Source: Streptococcus devriesei DSM 19639
Lineage (GTDB): Bacteria > Bacillota > Bacilli > Lactobacillales > Streptococcaceae
Direction: 5' to 3'
NCBI RefSeq assembly: GCF_000423725.1
Contig: NZ_KE384084.1
Location: 62,001-126,000 of the forward strand
Length of the DNA stretch: 64,000 bases
The notes under the pieces were generated by a model that made no database searches, was not told where the DNA came from, and saw only the letters and a program-made list of their open reading frames with translations. The translations under genes and the position numbers were made by a program. Positions within the stretch are counted from its first letter, which is position 1. Each line of letters opens with the position of its first letter. Of this stretch, positions 36,701-44,965 are shown one piece after another.

Positions 36701-36846
36701 TGGCGGATTATCCCGGAAATATTCCAGTTGTGCTGCATTATGCAGAAAGTAAAGAAACCTTGCAAAGCAGCCGTCATTTTGTTGCCAAAAGCTCAGAGCT
36801 GGAAGAAAAACTGGCCAATTATGCGCTGAAAACGCTTTTTCGCTAA
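33739..36846 (+). CDS. dnaE: DNA polymerase III subunit alpha, DnaE type
   Basis: A 1035-residue C-family polymerase. PDIDIDLPD near residue 350 is the catalytic acid cluster and an OB fold lies near 880-960. The N-terminal PHP domain begins FAQLDTKTVYSFMDSLI where active PHP domains have HxHSxYS, so its metal site looks degenerate, as in other Firmicute DnaE. In Gram-positive bacteria DnaE extends primers before PolC takes over. ATG follows AAGGAGAAGG. pfkA follows with its own promoter. Confidence 0.95.
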   Translation: MFAQLDTKTVYSFMDSLIDLKSYVKKAKELGYSHIGIMDKDNLYAAFHFIKLAQRENLVPILGLEMDLLLSDEQPVTMCFIAQNTAGYQNLLKISTAKMTDHHLFSDIEEFMEGVAVIVPYFEGIENIDLPLPFYIGVRPDTPQLNFTRKTLPLYTVRYYENAETETLQILHAIRDNLPLREVAPVAKNQYLFSENEMEALFAQRFPESLTNLEKLVRSVSYQFDTDLKLPRFNRDKPAVEELRELAQQGLKSKNLTGSDYQERLTAELTVIHKMGFDDYFLIVWDLLRFGRFQNYYMGMGRGSAAGSLVAFALDITGIDPVKNDLLFERFLNEERYSMPDIDIDLPDIYRSEFLRYVRDRYGSTHSAQIVTFSTFGARQAIRDVFKRFGATEYELSNITKKISFRDTLTSVYEKSIAFRQIINSKVEYQRAFEIARKIEGKPRQTSIHAAGIVMSDDNLTDHIPLKAGEEMMITQYDAPAVEANGLLKMDFLGLRNLTFVQKMQEKVVKEYGQVIDIRAIDLEDKETLALFAAGNTKGIFQFEAAGAINLLKRIKPSRFEEVVATTSLNRPGASDYTENFIRRKYGQEEVDLIDPVVAPILKSTYGIMLYQEQVMQIAQVFAGFTLGKADLLRRAMSKKNAAEMQKMEKDFLAGAEHLGRNPKVAKDLFARMAKFAGYGFNRSHAYAYSALAFQMAYFKAHYPAVFFDIMLNYSSSDYLDNALEADFKIGPLSINTIPYSDKISQGQIYLGLKNIKGIARDFAYWIIENRPFSSVEDFLTRMPEKCQKTEIISPLVQIGLFDQFEKNRKKIVVNLEHLFTFVNELGSLFADSSYNWLEEEDYTNAEKYQMEQDIIGAGISPHPLVEIAKHSSKNLVGISDLVEGSEVTVLAQIDTIKIIRTKSKGEQMAFLSVTDTKKKLDITLFPEVYRKYRQILTEKTIYYFTGKIQERDQRLQMILHQLEPALTEKFWIKLQNHDYDKEVSAILADYPGNIPVVLHYAESKETLQSSRHFVAKSSELEEKLANYALKTLFR

Positions 36847-36865
36847 AAAGTAGGAAAGAAAGTGA

Positions 36866-37942
<1,077 letters not shown>

Positions 37943-38006
37943 GACTGCGATATAGTTTTTAAATAATAATCAATGATTGACAGAAAATAAGGGAGTTTCA
38001 TAAAAA

Positions 38007-39509
38007 ATGAATAAACGCGTAAAAATTGTTGCAACATTAGGTCCAGCGGTCGAAATCCGCGGCGGTAAAAGATTTGGTGAAGACGGATATTGGGATGAAA
38101 AGCTTGATGTCGAAGCATCAGCTGCCAAAATCGCTGACTTAATCACTGAAGGAGCTAATGTCTTTCGTTTCAACTTCTCACATGGTGACCATGCTGAGCA
38201 AGGTGAGCGTATGGCAACTGTACGCCGTGCCGAAGAATTGGCACGCCAAAAGGTTGGATTCCTTCTTGATACTAAGGGACCTGAAATGCGTACAGAATTG
38301 TTTGAAGATGGGTCAAAAGAATTTTCTTACAAGACTGGCGATAAGCTTCGTGTAGCAACTAAGCAAGGTATCCAATCAACAAAAGACGTTATTGCTTTGA
38401 ATGTTGCCGGCGGGCTTGACATTTATGATGATGTTGCTGTCGGTCAAACTATTTTGATTGATGACGGCAAACTCGGTCTTACGGTAACAGCTAAAGACAT
38501 TGCTACCCGTGAATTTGAAGTAACTGTTGAAAACGACGGTACTATTGCTAAGCAAAAAGGTGTTAACATTCCTAACACTAAAATTCCTTTCCCTGCGCTC
38601 GCTGAACGCGATAATGCAGATATTCGTTTTGGTTTGGAACAAGGACTCAACTTTATTGCCATCTCTTTTGTTCGTACTGCAAAAGACGTTAATGAAGTGC
38701 GTGCTATCTGTAAAGAAACCGGCAATGATCATGTTAAATTGTTTGCTAAAATTGAAAACCAACAAGGTATTGATAACATTGATGAAATTATTGATGCTGC
38801 AGACGGTATCATGATTGCCCGCGGTGACATGGGTATTGAAGTTCCGTTTGAAATGGTTCCGGTTTACCAAAAAATGATTATCACTAAGGTCAATGCAGCC
38901 GGTAAGGCAGTTATCACAGCAACAAACATGCTTGAAACAATGACTGACAAACCACGTGCAACGCGTTCAGAAGTGTCTGACGTTTTCAATGCGGTTATTG
39001 ACGGAACAGATGCAACCATGCTTTCCGGAGAATCTGCTAACGGTAAATATCCGGTTGAATCTGTACGTACAATGGCAACCATTGATAAAAATGCTCAAAC
39101 ACTGCTTAACGAATACGGCCGTTTGAATTCAGACAACCTGCCTCGTACAAACAAAACAGAAGTTGTTGCTTCAGCTGTTAAAGATGCAACTCGCTCAATG
39201 GACATTAAATTGGTTGTTACCATCACTGAAACTGGTAATACAGCCCGTTTGATTTCTAAATACCGTCCGGATACTGACATCTTAGCCTTAACATTTGATG
39301 AAAAGATCCAAAAATCATTGATGATTAACTGGGGTGTTATCCCAATTTTGACGAAGAAACCTGCATCTACTGATGACATGTTCGAAATTGCTGAAAAAGC
39401 AGCGCTTAAATCTGGCTTGGTAGAATCTGGTGACAATATCGTTATCGTTGCCGGTGTACCGGTTGGTTCAGGCGGAACAAACACCATGCGTGTCCGTACA
39501 GTACAATAA
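38007..39509 (+). CDS. pyk: Pyruvate kinase
   Basis: A 500-residue enzyme making pyruvate and ATP from phosphoenolpyruvate. KIVATLGPAVE at the start is a slightly unusual form of the family TLGPAS; FNFSHG, DTKGPE, KIENQQGIDNIDEI and IMIARGDMGIE are canonical. The C-terminal effector domain is present. Probably co-transcribed with pfkA. Repeat copy 2, which ends in a terminator-like stem, begins 12 bases after the stop. Confidence 0.97.
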   Translation: MNKRVKIVATLGPAVEIRGGKRFGEDGYWDEKLDVEASAAKIADLITEGANVFRFNFSHGDHAEQGERMATVRRAEELARQKVGFLLDTKGPEMRTELFEDGSKEFSYKTGDKLRVATKQGIQSTKDVIALNVAGGLDIYDDVAVGQTILIDDGKLGLTVTAKDIATREFEVTVENDGTIAKQKGVNIPNTKIPFPALAERDNADIRFGLEQGLNFIAISFVRTAKDVNEVRAICKETGNDHVKLFAKIENQQGIDNIDEIIDAADGIMIARGDMGIEVPFEMVPVYQKMIITKVNAAGKAVITATNMLETMTDKPRATRSEVSDVFNAVIDGTDATMLSGESANGKYPVESVRTMATIDKNAQTLLNEYGRLNSDNLPRTNKTEVVASAVKDATRSMDIKLVVTITETGNTARLISKYRPDTDILALTFDEKIQKSLMINWGVIPILTKKPASTDDMFEIAEKAALKSGLVESGDNIVIVAGVPVGSGGTNTMRVRTVQ

Positions 39510-39521
39510 GAAGTGCATACA

Positions 39522-39824
39522 GAGGCTGGGTAAAAAATCATCCAATATCTTGTTTTGGAATAAGCTCTTGACGGAGTGGCTGGGAGTAAGATTTGTTGGT
39601 TAGGCCAAGAAGTCTTACCCCTGCACAGTTCATTAGATGCTTTAACACCAATGAACCGCTGCTGGCTGGCTTTCCTTTTGCCACAAGGCCAAAGCGGAAA
39701 ACCTAGCCAACTGTGCGGGGTTGGGAGTGAAACGGTCTGGGGAGAGACCGTTTCAGGTCACCACCTTGAAACTAGGGAGTGGTGAGAACCAAAATTTTCA
39801 ATTTTTAGGTTCTTTCCCACTCCC
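39522..39824. repeat. Dispersed intergenic repeat, copy 2 (long form)
   Basis: About 303 bases, nearly identical to 61999-62302, filling most of the 433-base gap after pyk. It holds a perfect 11-bp hairpin (TGAAACGGTCT, 39728-39738, with 39745-39755) and ends in a GGGAGTGG...CCCACTCCC stem with inner GAACC/GGTTC pairing, followed by TTTTTC, so it may also terminate pyk. The middle shares AACCTAGCCAACTGTGCGGGG with copy 1. Open frames inside are short and have no RBS. Confidence 0.8.
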
Positions 39825-39942
39825 TTTTTCTTTGGAATGTTATTTGCAAAGTATTGACTGCCGGGTCTAAAAGCAATTTTCTTGGCATTTAAGGATTTTC
39901 CTGTTAAACTAGATATAATTCTTATACAGAAAGGCAGAAATT

Positions 39943-40185
39943 ATGGGATTGATTTGGTCGTTGATTGTTGGAGCTATTATCGGAGCCATTGCAGGCGCTT
40001 TGACAAACAGAGGGAAAACGATGGGCTGTTTTGCCAATATTTTTGCCGGTCTGGTTGGTTCTTGGGCAGGCCAAGCTCTGTTTGGCAGCTGGGGTCCAAG
40101 TCTGGCCGGCATGGCTTTGGTTCCATCTATTTTAGGAGCAGTTATCGTTGTCGCTGTGGTGTCCTTCTTTTTAGGTGAAAATTAA
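39943..40185 (+). CDS. GlsB/YeaQ/YmgE family small membrane protein
   Basis: An 80-residue, glycine- and alanine-rich protein with three membrane segments: IVGAIIGAIAGAL, a central GCFANIFAGLVGSWAGQALFG and a C-terminal VIVVAVVSFFLG. The GxxxG repeats are typical of the transglycosylase-associated/GlsB family, linked to stress responses; its biochemical role is not known. GAAAGG precedes ATG 39943, and TATAAT (39914-39919) is a likely -10. Confidence 0.85.
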   Translation: MGLIWSLIVGAIIGAIAGALTNRGKTMGCFANIFAGLVGSWAGQALFGSWGPSLAGMALVPSILGAVIVVAVVSFFLGEN

Positions 40186-40212
40186 GCGCATAGGTGCTGT
40201 TTAAATATAATC

Positions 40213-40272
40213 AGAGAGTGATGGTGAGCAGTTAACTGCAAATCATGATTTTTAAATCACTCTCTTTTTTTA
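40213..40272 (+). terminator. Terminator with inner palindrome
   Basis: AGAGAGTGAT (40213-40222) pairs with ATCACTCTCT (40256-40265), followed by T. Within the loop GCAGTTAACTGC (40228-40239) is a perfect palindrome. Confidence 0.8.
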
Positions 40273-40320
40273 TTACCTGAAACATGCTATAATAAAGAGC
40301 AATAACTTAAGGAGAGATTA

Positions 40321-40875
40321 ATGGTTAAACGTGATTTTATCAGAAACATTCTTCTGGCCGTACTGGCAGTTTTTATCCTGCTTTTATTGCGGATTTTTGT
40401 TTTTTCTACCTATCGGGTAACCCCAGATGATGCCAACAGCTATTTGAAAACGGGCGATCTCATTACGATTTCAAAAAAAGAAAAACCAGACTATAAAGAG
40501 TTTGTCGTTTATCAGGTCGGAGACAAATCCTATATTGGCCGAATCATTGGCGAGCCCACAGACAGTGTGACCTATATGGATGATATTTTTTATCTCAATA
40601 ACAAAGCAGAGGAGCAATCCTATATTGAGAAGCTGAAAACCAGCTATCACGCGAAAAATGCAGATAATCCTTTTACAGCCGATTTTACGGTTGCCACTAT
40701 TACCAAAGGAAAATATCAGGAAATTCCTAAGGGGAAATATCTGGTTTTAAATGATAACCGTACCAATACAAAGGACAGCCGGACGTTCGGGCTCATCAAA
40801 AAATCACAGATTAAAGGTGTTGTGACTTTTCGAATTTTGCCTTTAAAAACGTTTGGATTTGTCAGCAAGGAGTAG
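40321..40875 (+). CDS. Signal peptidase I-like protein lacking the catalytic dyad
   Basis: A 184-residue protein with one N-terminal membrane segment (about 8-28) and a type I signal peptidase fold. Aligned without gaps to the usual RVSGxSMxPTLxxGD box, RVTPDDANSYLKTGD (32-46) has Asp37 in place of the nucleophilic serine. In the second box YIGRIIGEPTD (71-81) has Gly73 in place of the general-base lysine. The same pair of changes is known in pilus protein SipA of S. pyogenes, which is not a peptidase. It is therefore probably not an active peptidase; a chaperone or scaffold role is inferred. TGCTATAAT (40285-40293) is an extended -10. Confidence 0.8.
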   Translation: MVKRDFIRNILLAVLAVFILLLLRIFVFSTYRVTPDDANSYLKTGDLITISKKEKPDYKEFVVYQVGDKSYIGRIIGEPTDSVTYMDDIFYLNNKAEEQSYIEKLKTSYHAKNADNPFTADFTVATITKGKYQEIPKGKYLVLNDNRTNTKDSRTFGLIKKSQIKGVVTFRILPLKTFGFVSKE

Positions 40876-40893
40876 CACCAGCTGCTCTTTTTT
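40870..40893 (+). terminator. Terminator overlapping the end of the signal peptidase-like gene
   Basis: GAGTAGC (40870-40876, containing the stop codon) pairs with GCTGCTC (40881-40887), followed by TTTTTT. Confidence 0.75.
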
Positions 40894-40911
40894 CTTGCTT
40901 TGTGCCATCAA

Positions 40912-41004
40912 ATGAGACTAGACCAATTTTGTTGTTGACTTTAGAGAAATAAAGTTATATACTGGTTTTGTTGATTTTTGGAGGTCGTATTAGACTATAC
41001 CAAT
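40912..41004 (+). promoter_or_regulatory. glmS promoter with two NagR-like (dre) operators
   Basis: TTGACT (40935-40940), a 17-base spacer and TATACT (40958-40963) form the promoter. ATGAGACTAGACCAAT (40912-40927) and ATTAGACTATACCAAT (40989-41004) are 14/16 identical and resemble dre sites of GntR-family amino-sugar regulators (NagR in S. mutans, DasR elsewhere). They flank the promoter, one upstream of -35 and one downstream of the transcription start. Confidence 0.65.
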
Positions 41005-41015
41005 TATAAAAATTT

Positions 41016-41055
41016 AAGGAGGAAGCAGCAGGAAAAACGCTGCTGCAAGAAAACT
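41016..41055 (+). promoter_or_regulatory. glmS ribosome-binding region with hairpin spacer
   Basis: The only strong Shine-Dalgarno, AAGGAGG (41016-41022), lies 33 bases before ATG 41056. Between them GCAGCAG (41025-41031) and CTGCTGC (41040-41046) form a perfect 7-bp hairpin that would reduce the effective spacing to about 11 bases when folded. Confidence 0.6.
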
Positions 41056-42870
41056 ATGTGTGGTATTGTAGGTGTTGTAGGAAATCGTAATGCAACAGAT
41101 ATTTTGATGCAAGGATTAGAAAAATTAGAGTATCGCGGATATGATTCTGCCGGAATTTATGTTATCAATAAGCCTGAAAGCGGACGCTTGATTAAGTCAG
41201 TCGGCCGTATTGCAGATCTGCGGGCTAAAATCGGTATTGACGTGGCCGGATCTACAGGTATCGGTCACACGCGCTGGGCGACTCACGGGCAAGCTACAGA
41301 GGCCAATGCTCACCCGCATACATCAGCAACGGGCCGTTTTGTTTTGGTGCATAACGGTGTTATTGAAAATTATTTGCAAATTAAAGAGGAGTACTTGGCT
41401 GGCCATACTTTAAAGGGTGAAACTGATACTGAAATTGCCGTCCATTTAATTGGTCAGTTCGTTGAAGACGGTTTGTCTGTACTTGAGGCTTTCAAAAGAG
41501 CTCTGCATATCATTGAAGGTTCTTACGCTTTTGCCTTGGTTGATTCACAAAATCCGGATACTATTTATGTTGCTAAAAACAAATCGCCGCTTTTGATCGG
41601 TCTTGGCGACGGCTACAATATGGTCTGTTCAGATGCCATGGCTATGATCCGCGAAACCAATCAGTTCATGGAAATCCATGACAAAGAATTGGTTGTCTTA
41701 ATGAAGGATAATGTGGAAGTGACAGACTACGACGGTAATGCTGTTGAGCGTGAAGCCTACACAGCTGAGCTTGATTTATCGGATATTGGCAAGGGAACTT
41801 ATCCTTACTATATGCTTAAGGAAATTGACGAGCAGCCTACTGTTATGCGCAAATTAATTTCAACCTATGCAGATGATAAGGGAAACATCACCGTTGATCC
41901 TGCTATTGTTAAGTCTGTTCAAGAAGCAGACCGTATCTATATCTTGGCTGCGGGAACATCTTACAATGCTGGTTTTGCTTCAAAATCAATGATTGAAACA
42001 CTGACAGATACTCCGGTTGAATTGGGAATTGCTTCTGAGTGGGGCTATAATATGCCATTGCTGAGCAAAAAGCCGATGTTTATCCTGCTGAGCCAATCCG
42101 GCGAAACGGCTGACAGTCGTCAGGTACTGGTCAAGGCTAATGCCATGGGAATTCCTAGTCTGACGATCACAAACGTGCCTGGTTCAACCCTGTCTCGTGA
42201 AGCAACTTACACAATGCTGCTCCATGCCGGTCCTGAGATTGCAGTAGCTTCAACGAAGGCTTATACGGCACAAATTGCAGCGCTTGCTTTCTTGTCAAAA
42301 GCAGTTGGTGAAGCTAATGGCAAAAAAGAAGCTTTGGAATTTGATTTAGTGCATGAACTGTCCATCGTTGCTCAGTCTATTGAAGCCAGCCTTTCTGAGC
42401 GAGAAGTTATCGAAGAAAAAGTTTCCCATCTTTTGGCAACATCACGCAATGCTTTTTATATCGGCCGCGGCAATGATTACTACGTGGCTATGGAAGCTTC
42501 TTTGAAACTCAAAGAAATTTCCTATATTCAGTGTGAAGGTTTTGCTGCCGGAGAATTGAAACACGGAACCATTTCACTGATCGAAGACGGTACCCCTGTT
42601 CTGGCCTTGATTTCATCAAGCGAGACTGTTGCTGCCCATACCCGCGGCAATATTCAGGAAGTAGCAGCACGTGGTGCTAATGTTCTGACAGTTGTAGAAG
42701 AAGGTCTGGATAAGGAAGGCGACGATATTGTTGTCAATCAGGTGCATCCTTATCTGTCAAGTATTTCAATGGTTATTCCAACGCAGCTGATTGCCTACTA
42801 TGCGTCACTTCAGCGCGGGCTTGATGTTGATAAACCTCGTAATTTGGCTAAGGCCGTTACCGTTGAATAG
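41056..42870 (+). CDS. glmS: Glutamine-fructose-6-phosphate aminotransferase (isomerizing)
   Basis: A 604-residue enzyme making glucosamine 6-phosphate for cell-wall synthesis. The start must be ATG 41056 because the glutaminase nucleophile is the second residue, Cys, in MCGIVGVVG; the open frame to 40978 runs through the leader. An Ntn glutamine amidotransferase domain (about 1-220) is followed by two SIS sugar-isomerase domains. No glmS ribozyme-like leader is seen; control appears to be by the dre sites and the hairpin before the start. Confidence 0.96.
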   Translation: MCGIVGVVGNRNATDILMQGLEKLEYRGYDSAGIYVINKPESGRLIKSVGRIADLRAKIGIDVAGSTGIGHTRWATHGQATEANAHPHTSATGRFVLVHNGVIENYLQIKEEYLAGHTLKGETDTEIAVHLIGQFVEDGLSVLEAFKRALHIIEGSYAFALVDSQNPDTIYVAKNKSPLLIGLGDGYNMVCSDAMAMIRETNQFMEIHDKELVVLMKDNVEVTDYDGNAVEREAYTAELDLSDIGKGTYPYYMLKEIDEQPTVMRKLISTYADDKGNITVDPAIVKSVQEADRIYILAAGTSYNAGFASKSMIETLTDTPVELGIASEWGYNMPLLSKKPMFILLSQSGETADSRQVLVKANAMGIPSLTITNVPGSTLSREATYTMLLHAGPEIAVASTKAYTAQIAALAFLSKAVGEANGKKEALEFDLVHELSIVAQSIEASLSEREVIEEKVSHLLATSRNAFYIGRGNDYYVAMEASLKLKEISYIQCEGFAAGELKHGTISLIEDGTPVLALISSSETVAAHTRGNIQEVAARGANVLTVVEEGLDKEGDDIVVNQVHPYLSSISMVIPTQLIAYYASLQRGLDVDKPRNLAKAVTVE

Positions 42871-42875
42871 TCCTG

Positions 42876-42902
42876 AACCTGGAACGATGTTCCGGGTTTT
42901 TT
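42876..42902 (+). terminator. Terminator after glmS
   Basis: AACCTGGAAC (42876-42885) pairs with GTTCCGGGTT (42889-42898) with one G-U pair, followed by T. Confidence 0.9.
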
Positions 42903-43005
42903 CATGTGTTTAAGCTTTAGTTAGCTGTTAGTTGAAATGAAATAGTCCAGATATTCTAAACGATGACTGTAACGATATAGGTTTTATACTTTAATGGTTT
43001 ATTGC

Positions 43006-43138
43006 TGTAAACACTTACTGTGTGTTTGGTGCAATCTGGCAGACAGCAGTCCAATTTTAAATTGTCACAGGAAGCCATAAATGGCAAAAAAATTTTGCCA
43101 AAGTTTGAGTTTTATTGGAATAAGGATGGTGGTATAGT
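43006..43138 (+). promoter_or_regulatory. Mannitol operon control region
   Basis: TGTAAACACTTACT (43006-43019) is two mismatches from the CcpA cre consensus. TGGCAAAAAAATTTTGCCA (43082-43100) is a perfect 8-bp inverted repeat and a good MtlR operator candidate. TATAGT (43133-43138) is the likely -10; no good -35 stands 17 bases before it, which fits an activator-dependent promoter. The palindrome lies about 33 bases upstream of -10. Confidence 0.5.
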
Positions 43139-43166
43139 AGTATCAGAATAAAAAGGAGGCGTTCTG

Positions 43167-44936
43167 ATGGAACAAAAATCTTCACTAAAGGTTCGGATAC
43201 AAAAACTCGGAACCTCATTATCAAACATGGTTATGCCTAATATTGGCGCCTTTATCGCTTGGGGGGTTGCAGCTTCGCTGTTCATCGCAACAGGCTATCT
43301 GCCCAATAAAGCTTTAGATGCCAATGTTGTAGGACCAATGCTCAAATATGTCCTGCCCCTCTTAATTGGTTATACCGGAGGGTATAATATCCACAAGCAG
43401 CGCGGCGGCGTTATTGGTGCGATTGCATCTTTCGGTGCAATTGCCGGATCTACAGTAACCATGTTCATCGGTGCTATGGTTATGGGGCCTTTATCAGCTT
43501 GGGTTCTGAAAAAATTCGATGAAAAAGTTCAGCCAAAAATTAAGACTGGTTTTGAAATGCTGGTCAACAACTTTTCACTTGGCTTAATCGGTTTTGCCTT
43601 GATGGTTCTTGCCTTCTTTGTCATCGGACCGGTTGTTGCCCAATTAACAGAATGGGTAGGCCTGGGCGTTGAAACGATTGTCAAAGTTCATCTTCTGCCT
43701 TTAGCAAACTTGATTATTGAACCGGCTAAAATTCTCTTCTTAAACAATGCTCTTAACCACGGTATCTTTACCCCGCTCGGTACTGAACAAGTGGCTAAGG
43801 TCGGCAAATCGGTTCTCTTCTTACTGGAAGCTAACCCAGGTCCAGGTCTTGGTGTTTTAGTTGCCTATGCGATGTTTGGCAAAGGTTCTGCTAAATCCAC
43901 TTCTTGGGGTGCTATGATTATCCACTTCTTTGGTGGTATCCATGAAATCTACTTCCCATATGTTATGATGAAACCAGCGATGTTCTTAGCTGTCATTGCC
44001 GGCGGTCTTACCGGTACCTTTACTTTCCAAGCTCTTGGAGCTGGATTGACAGCGCCTGCTTCACCAGGATCAATTATCGCTATCATGGGTATGGCACCTA
44101 AAGGCTGGGGTCCGCATTTGGTCGTCCTTGCCGGTGTCTTTGCAGCAGCAGCTGTATCTTTCTTAGTCGGTTCAGTCATTCTCAAGGCTGACAAGTCTGA
44201 TGATGATTCTTTGGAAGCAGCTCAGGAAGCTACTCAGGCGGCAAAAGCTGAAGCTAAAGGTAAAACTGCTAATACAGAACCGCTGAATGCAGACATTACA
44301 ACAGATAATATTCATCAAATCATCTTTGCCTGTGACGCCGGAATGGGCAGCTCAGCTATGGGGGCTTCTATTCTCCGCGATAAGGTGAAAAAAGCAGGTC
44401 TTGATATTCCTGTAACCAATCAGGCTATTTCTAATCTGCAGGATACCGCTAATACACTGATTGTAACACAGGAAGAATTGGCTGACCGTGCGGGACAAAA
44501 AACACCGCGTGCAGTACATGTCGCTGTGGATAATTTCCTGGCAACTCCTAAATACGATGAAATTGTTGCAACCTTGACCAACAGCAATGTTGTTGCTGAA
44601 GCAAATGACAGTTCGGCAGCAGAGGCTGACAATACGGAAATTGATTTAAATCATATTGATGCTGTAGTCTTTGCTCATGGCAAAGCTAAAGGTTCAGCAA
44701 CTATGGGACAGGAAACGCTCCGCTCAATCTTTAAAAATAACGAGGTTAAAATTCCAGTTTCAATAGCAGCTTATCAGGATTTAAAAGATTACAATGCTAA
44801 AAATATTTTAGTGGTAACAACGATTGCCCATCAAGCAGAAGCACAGCAACATGCTCCTCACGCTCAGCTTTTGGTCGTTGACAGTCTTGTAACAACATCT
44901 GAATATGATAAGCTCGTTGCCAGAATGCATAAATAA
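43167..44936 (+). CDS. mtlA: PTS mannitol transporter EIICB with a second, degenerate IIB domain
   Basis: A 589-residue permease. Residues 1-340 are the membrane IIC domain (NMVMPNIGAFIAWG; GIHEIYFPYV). A linker rich in Ala and Lys leads to IIB with phosphorylated Cys389 in FACDAGMGSS. A second IIB-like domain follows (about 495-589) in which the matching position is His504 in FAHGKAKGSATMG, so it cannot be phosphorylated on cysteine. I recall S. mutans MtlA at the same length, so the duplication is probably old. It imports mannitol as mannitol 1-phosphate together with MtlF. GGAGG precedes the ATG. Confidence 0.93.
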   Translation: MEQKSSLKVRIQKLGTSLSNMVMPNIGAFIAWGVAASLFIATGYLPNKALDANVVGPMLKYVLPLLIGYTGGYNIHKQRGGVIGAIASFGAIAGSTVTMFIGAMVMGPLSAWVLKKFDEKVQPKIKTGFEMLVNNFSLGLIGFALMVLAFFVIGPVVAQLTEWVGLGVETIVKVHLLPLANLIIEPAKILFLNNALNHGIFTPLGTEQVAKVGKSVLFLLEANPGPGLGVLVAYAMFGKGSAKSTSWGAMIIHFFGGIHEIYFPYVMMKPAMFLAVIAGGLTGTFTFQALGAGLTAPASPGSIIAIMGMAPKGWGPHLVVLAGVFAAAAVSFLVGSVILKADKSDDDSLEAAQEATQAAKAEAKGKTANTEPLNADITTDNIHQIIFACDAGMGSSAMGASILRDKVKKAGLDIPVTNQAISNLQDTANTLIVTQEELADRAGQKTPRAVHVAVDNFLATPKYDEIVATLTNSNVVAEANDSSAAEADNTEIDLNHIDAVVFAHGKAKGSATMGQETLRSIFKNNEVKIPVSIAAYQDLKDYNAKNILVVTTIAHQAEAQQHAPHAQLLVVDSLVTTSEYDKLVARMHK

Positions 44937-44965
44937 AATAGACTGGAATAGTGTATAATAAGTTT

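Noticed and set aside
38376..38870. 164-codon minus-strand open frame
   Set aside because: Antisense to pyk, whose codon bias produces long reverse frames.
40978..41055. N-terminal extension of GlmS
   Set aside because: GlmS needs cysteine as residue 2 after Met removal; the extension covers an operator and the hairpin spacer.
40876..41055. glmS ribozyme
   Set aside because: The leader is only about 90 bases after the promoter and shows no ribozyme core; streptococci are not known to use it.
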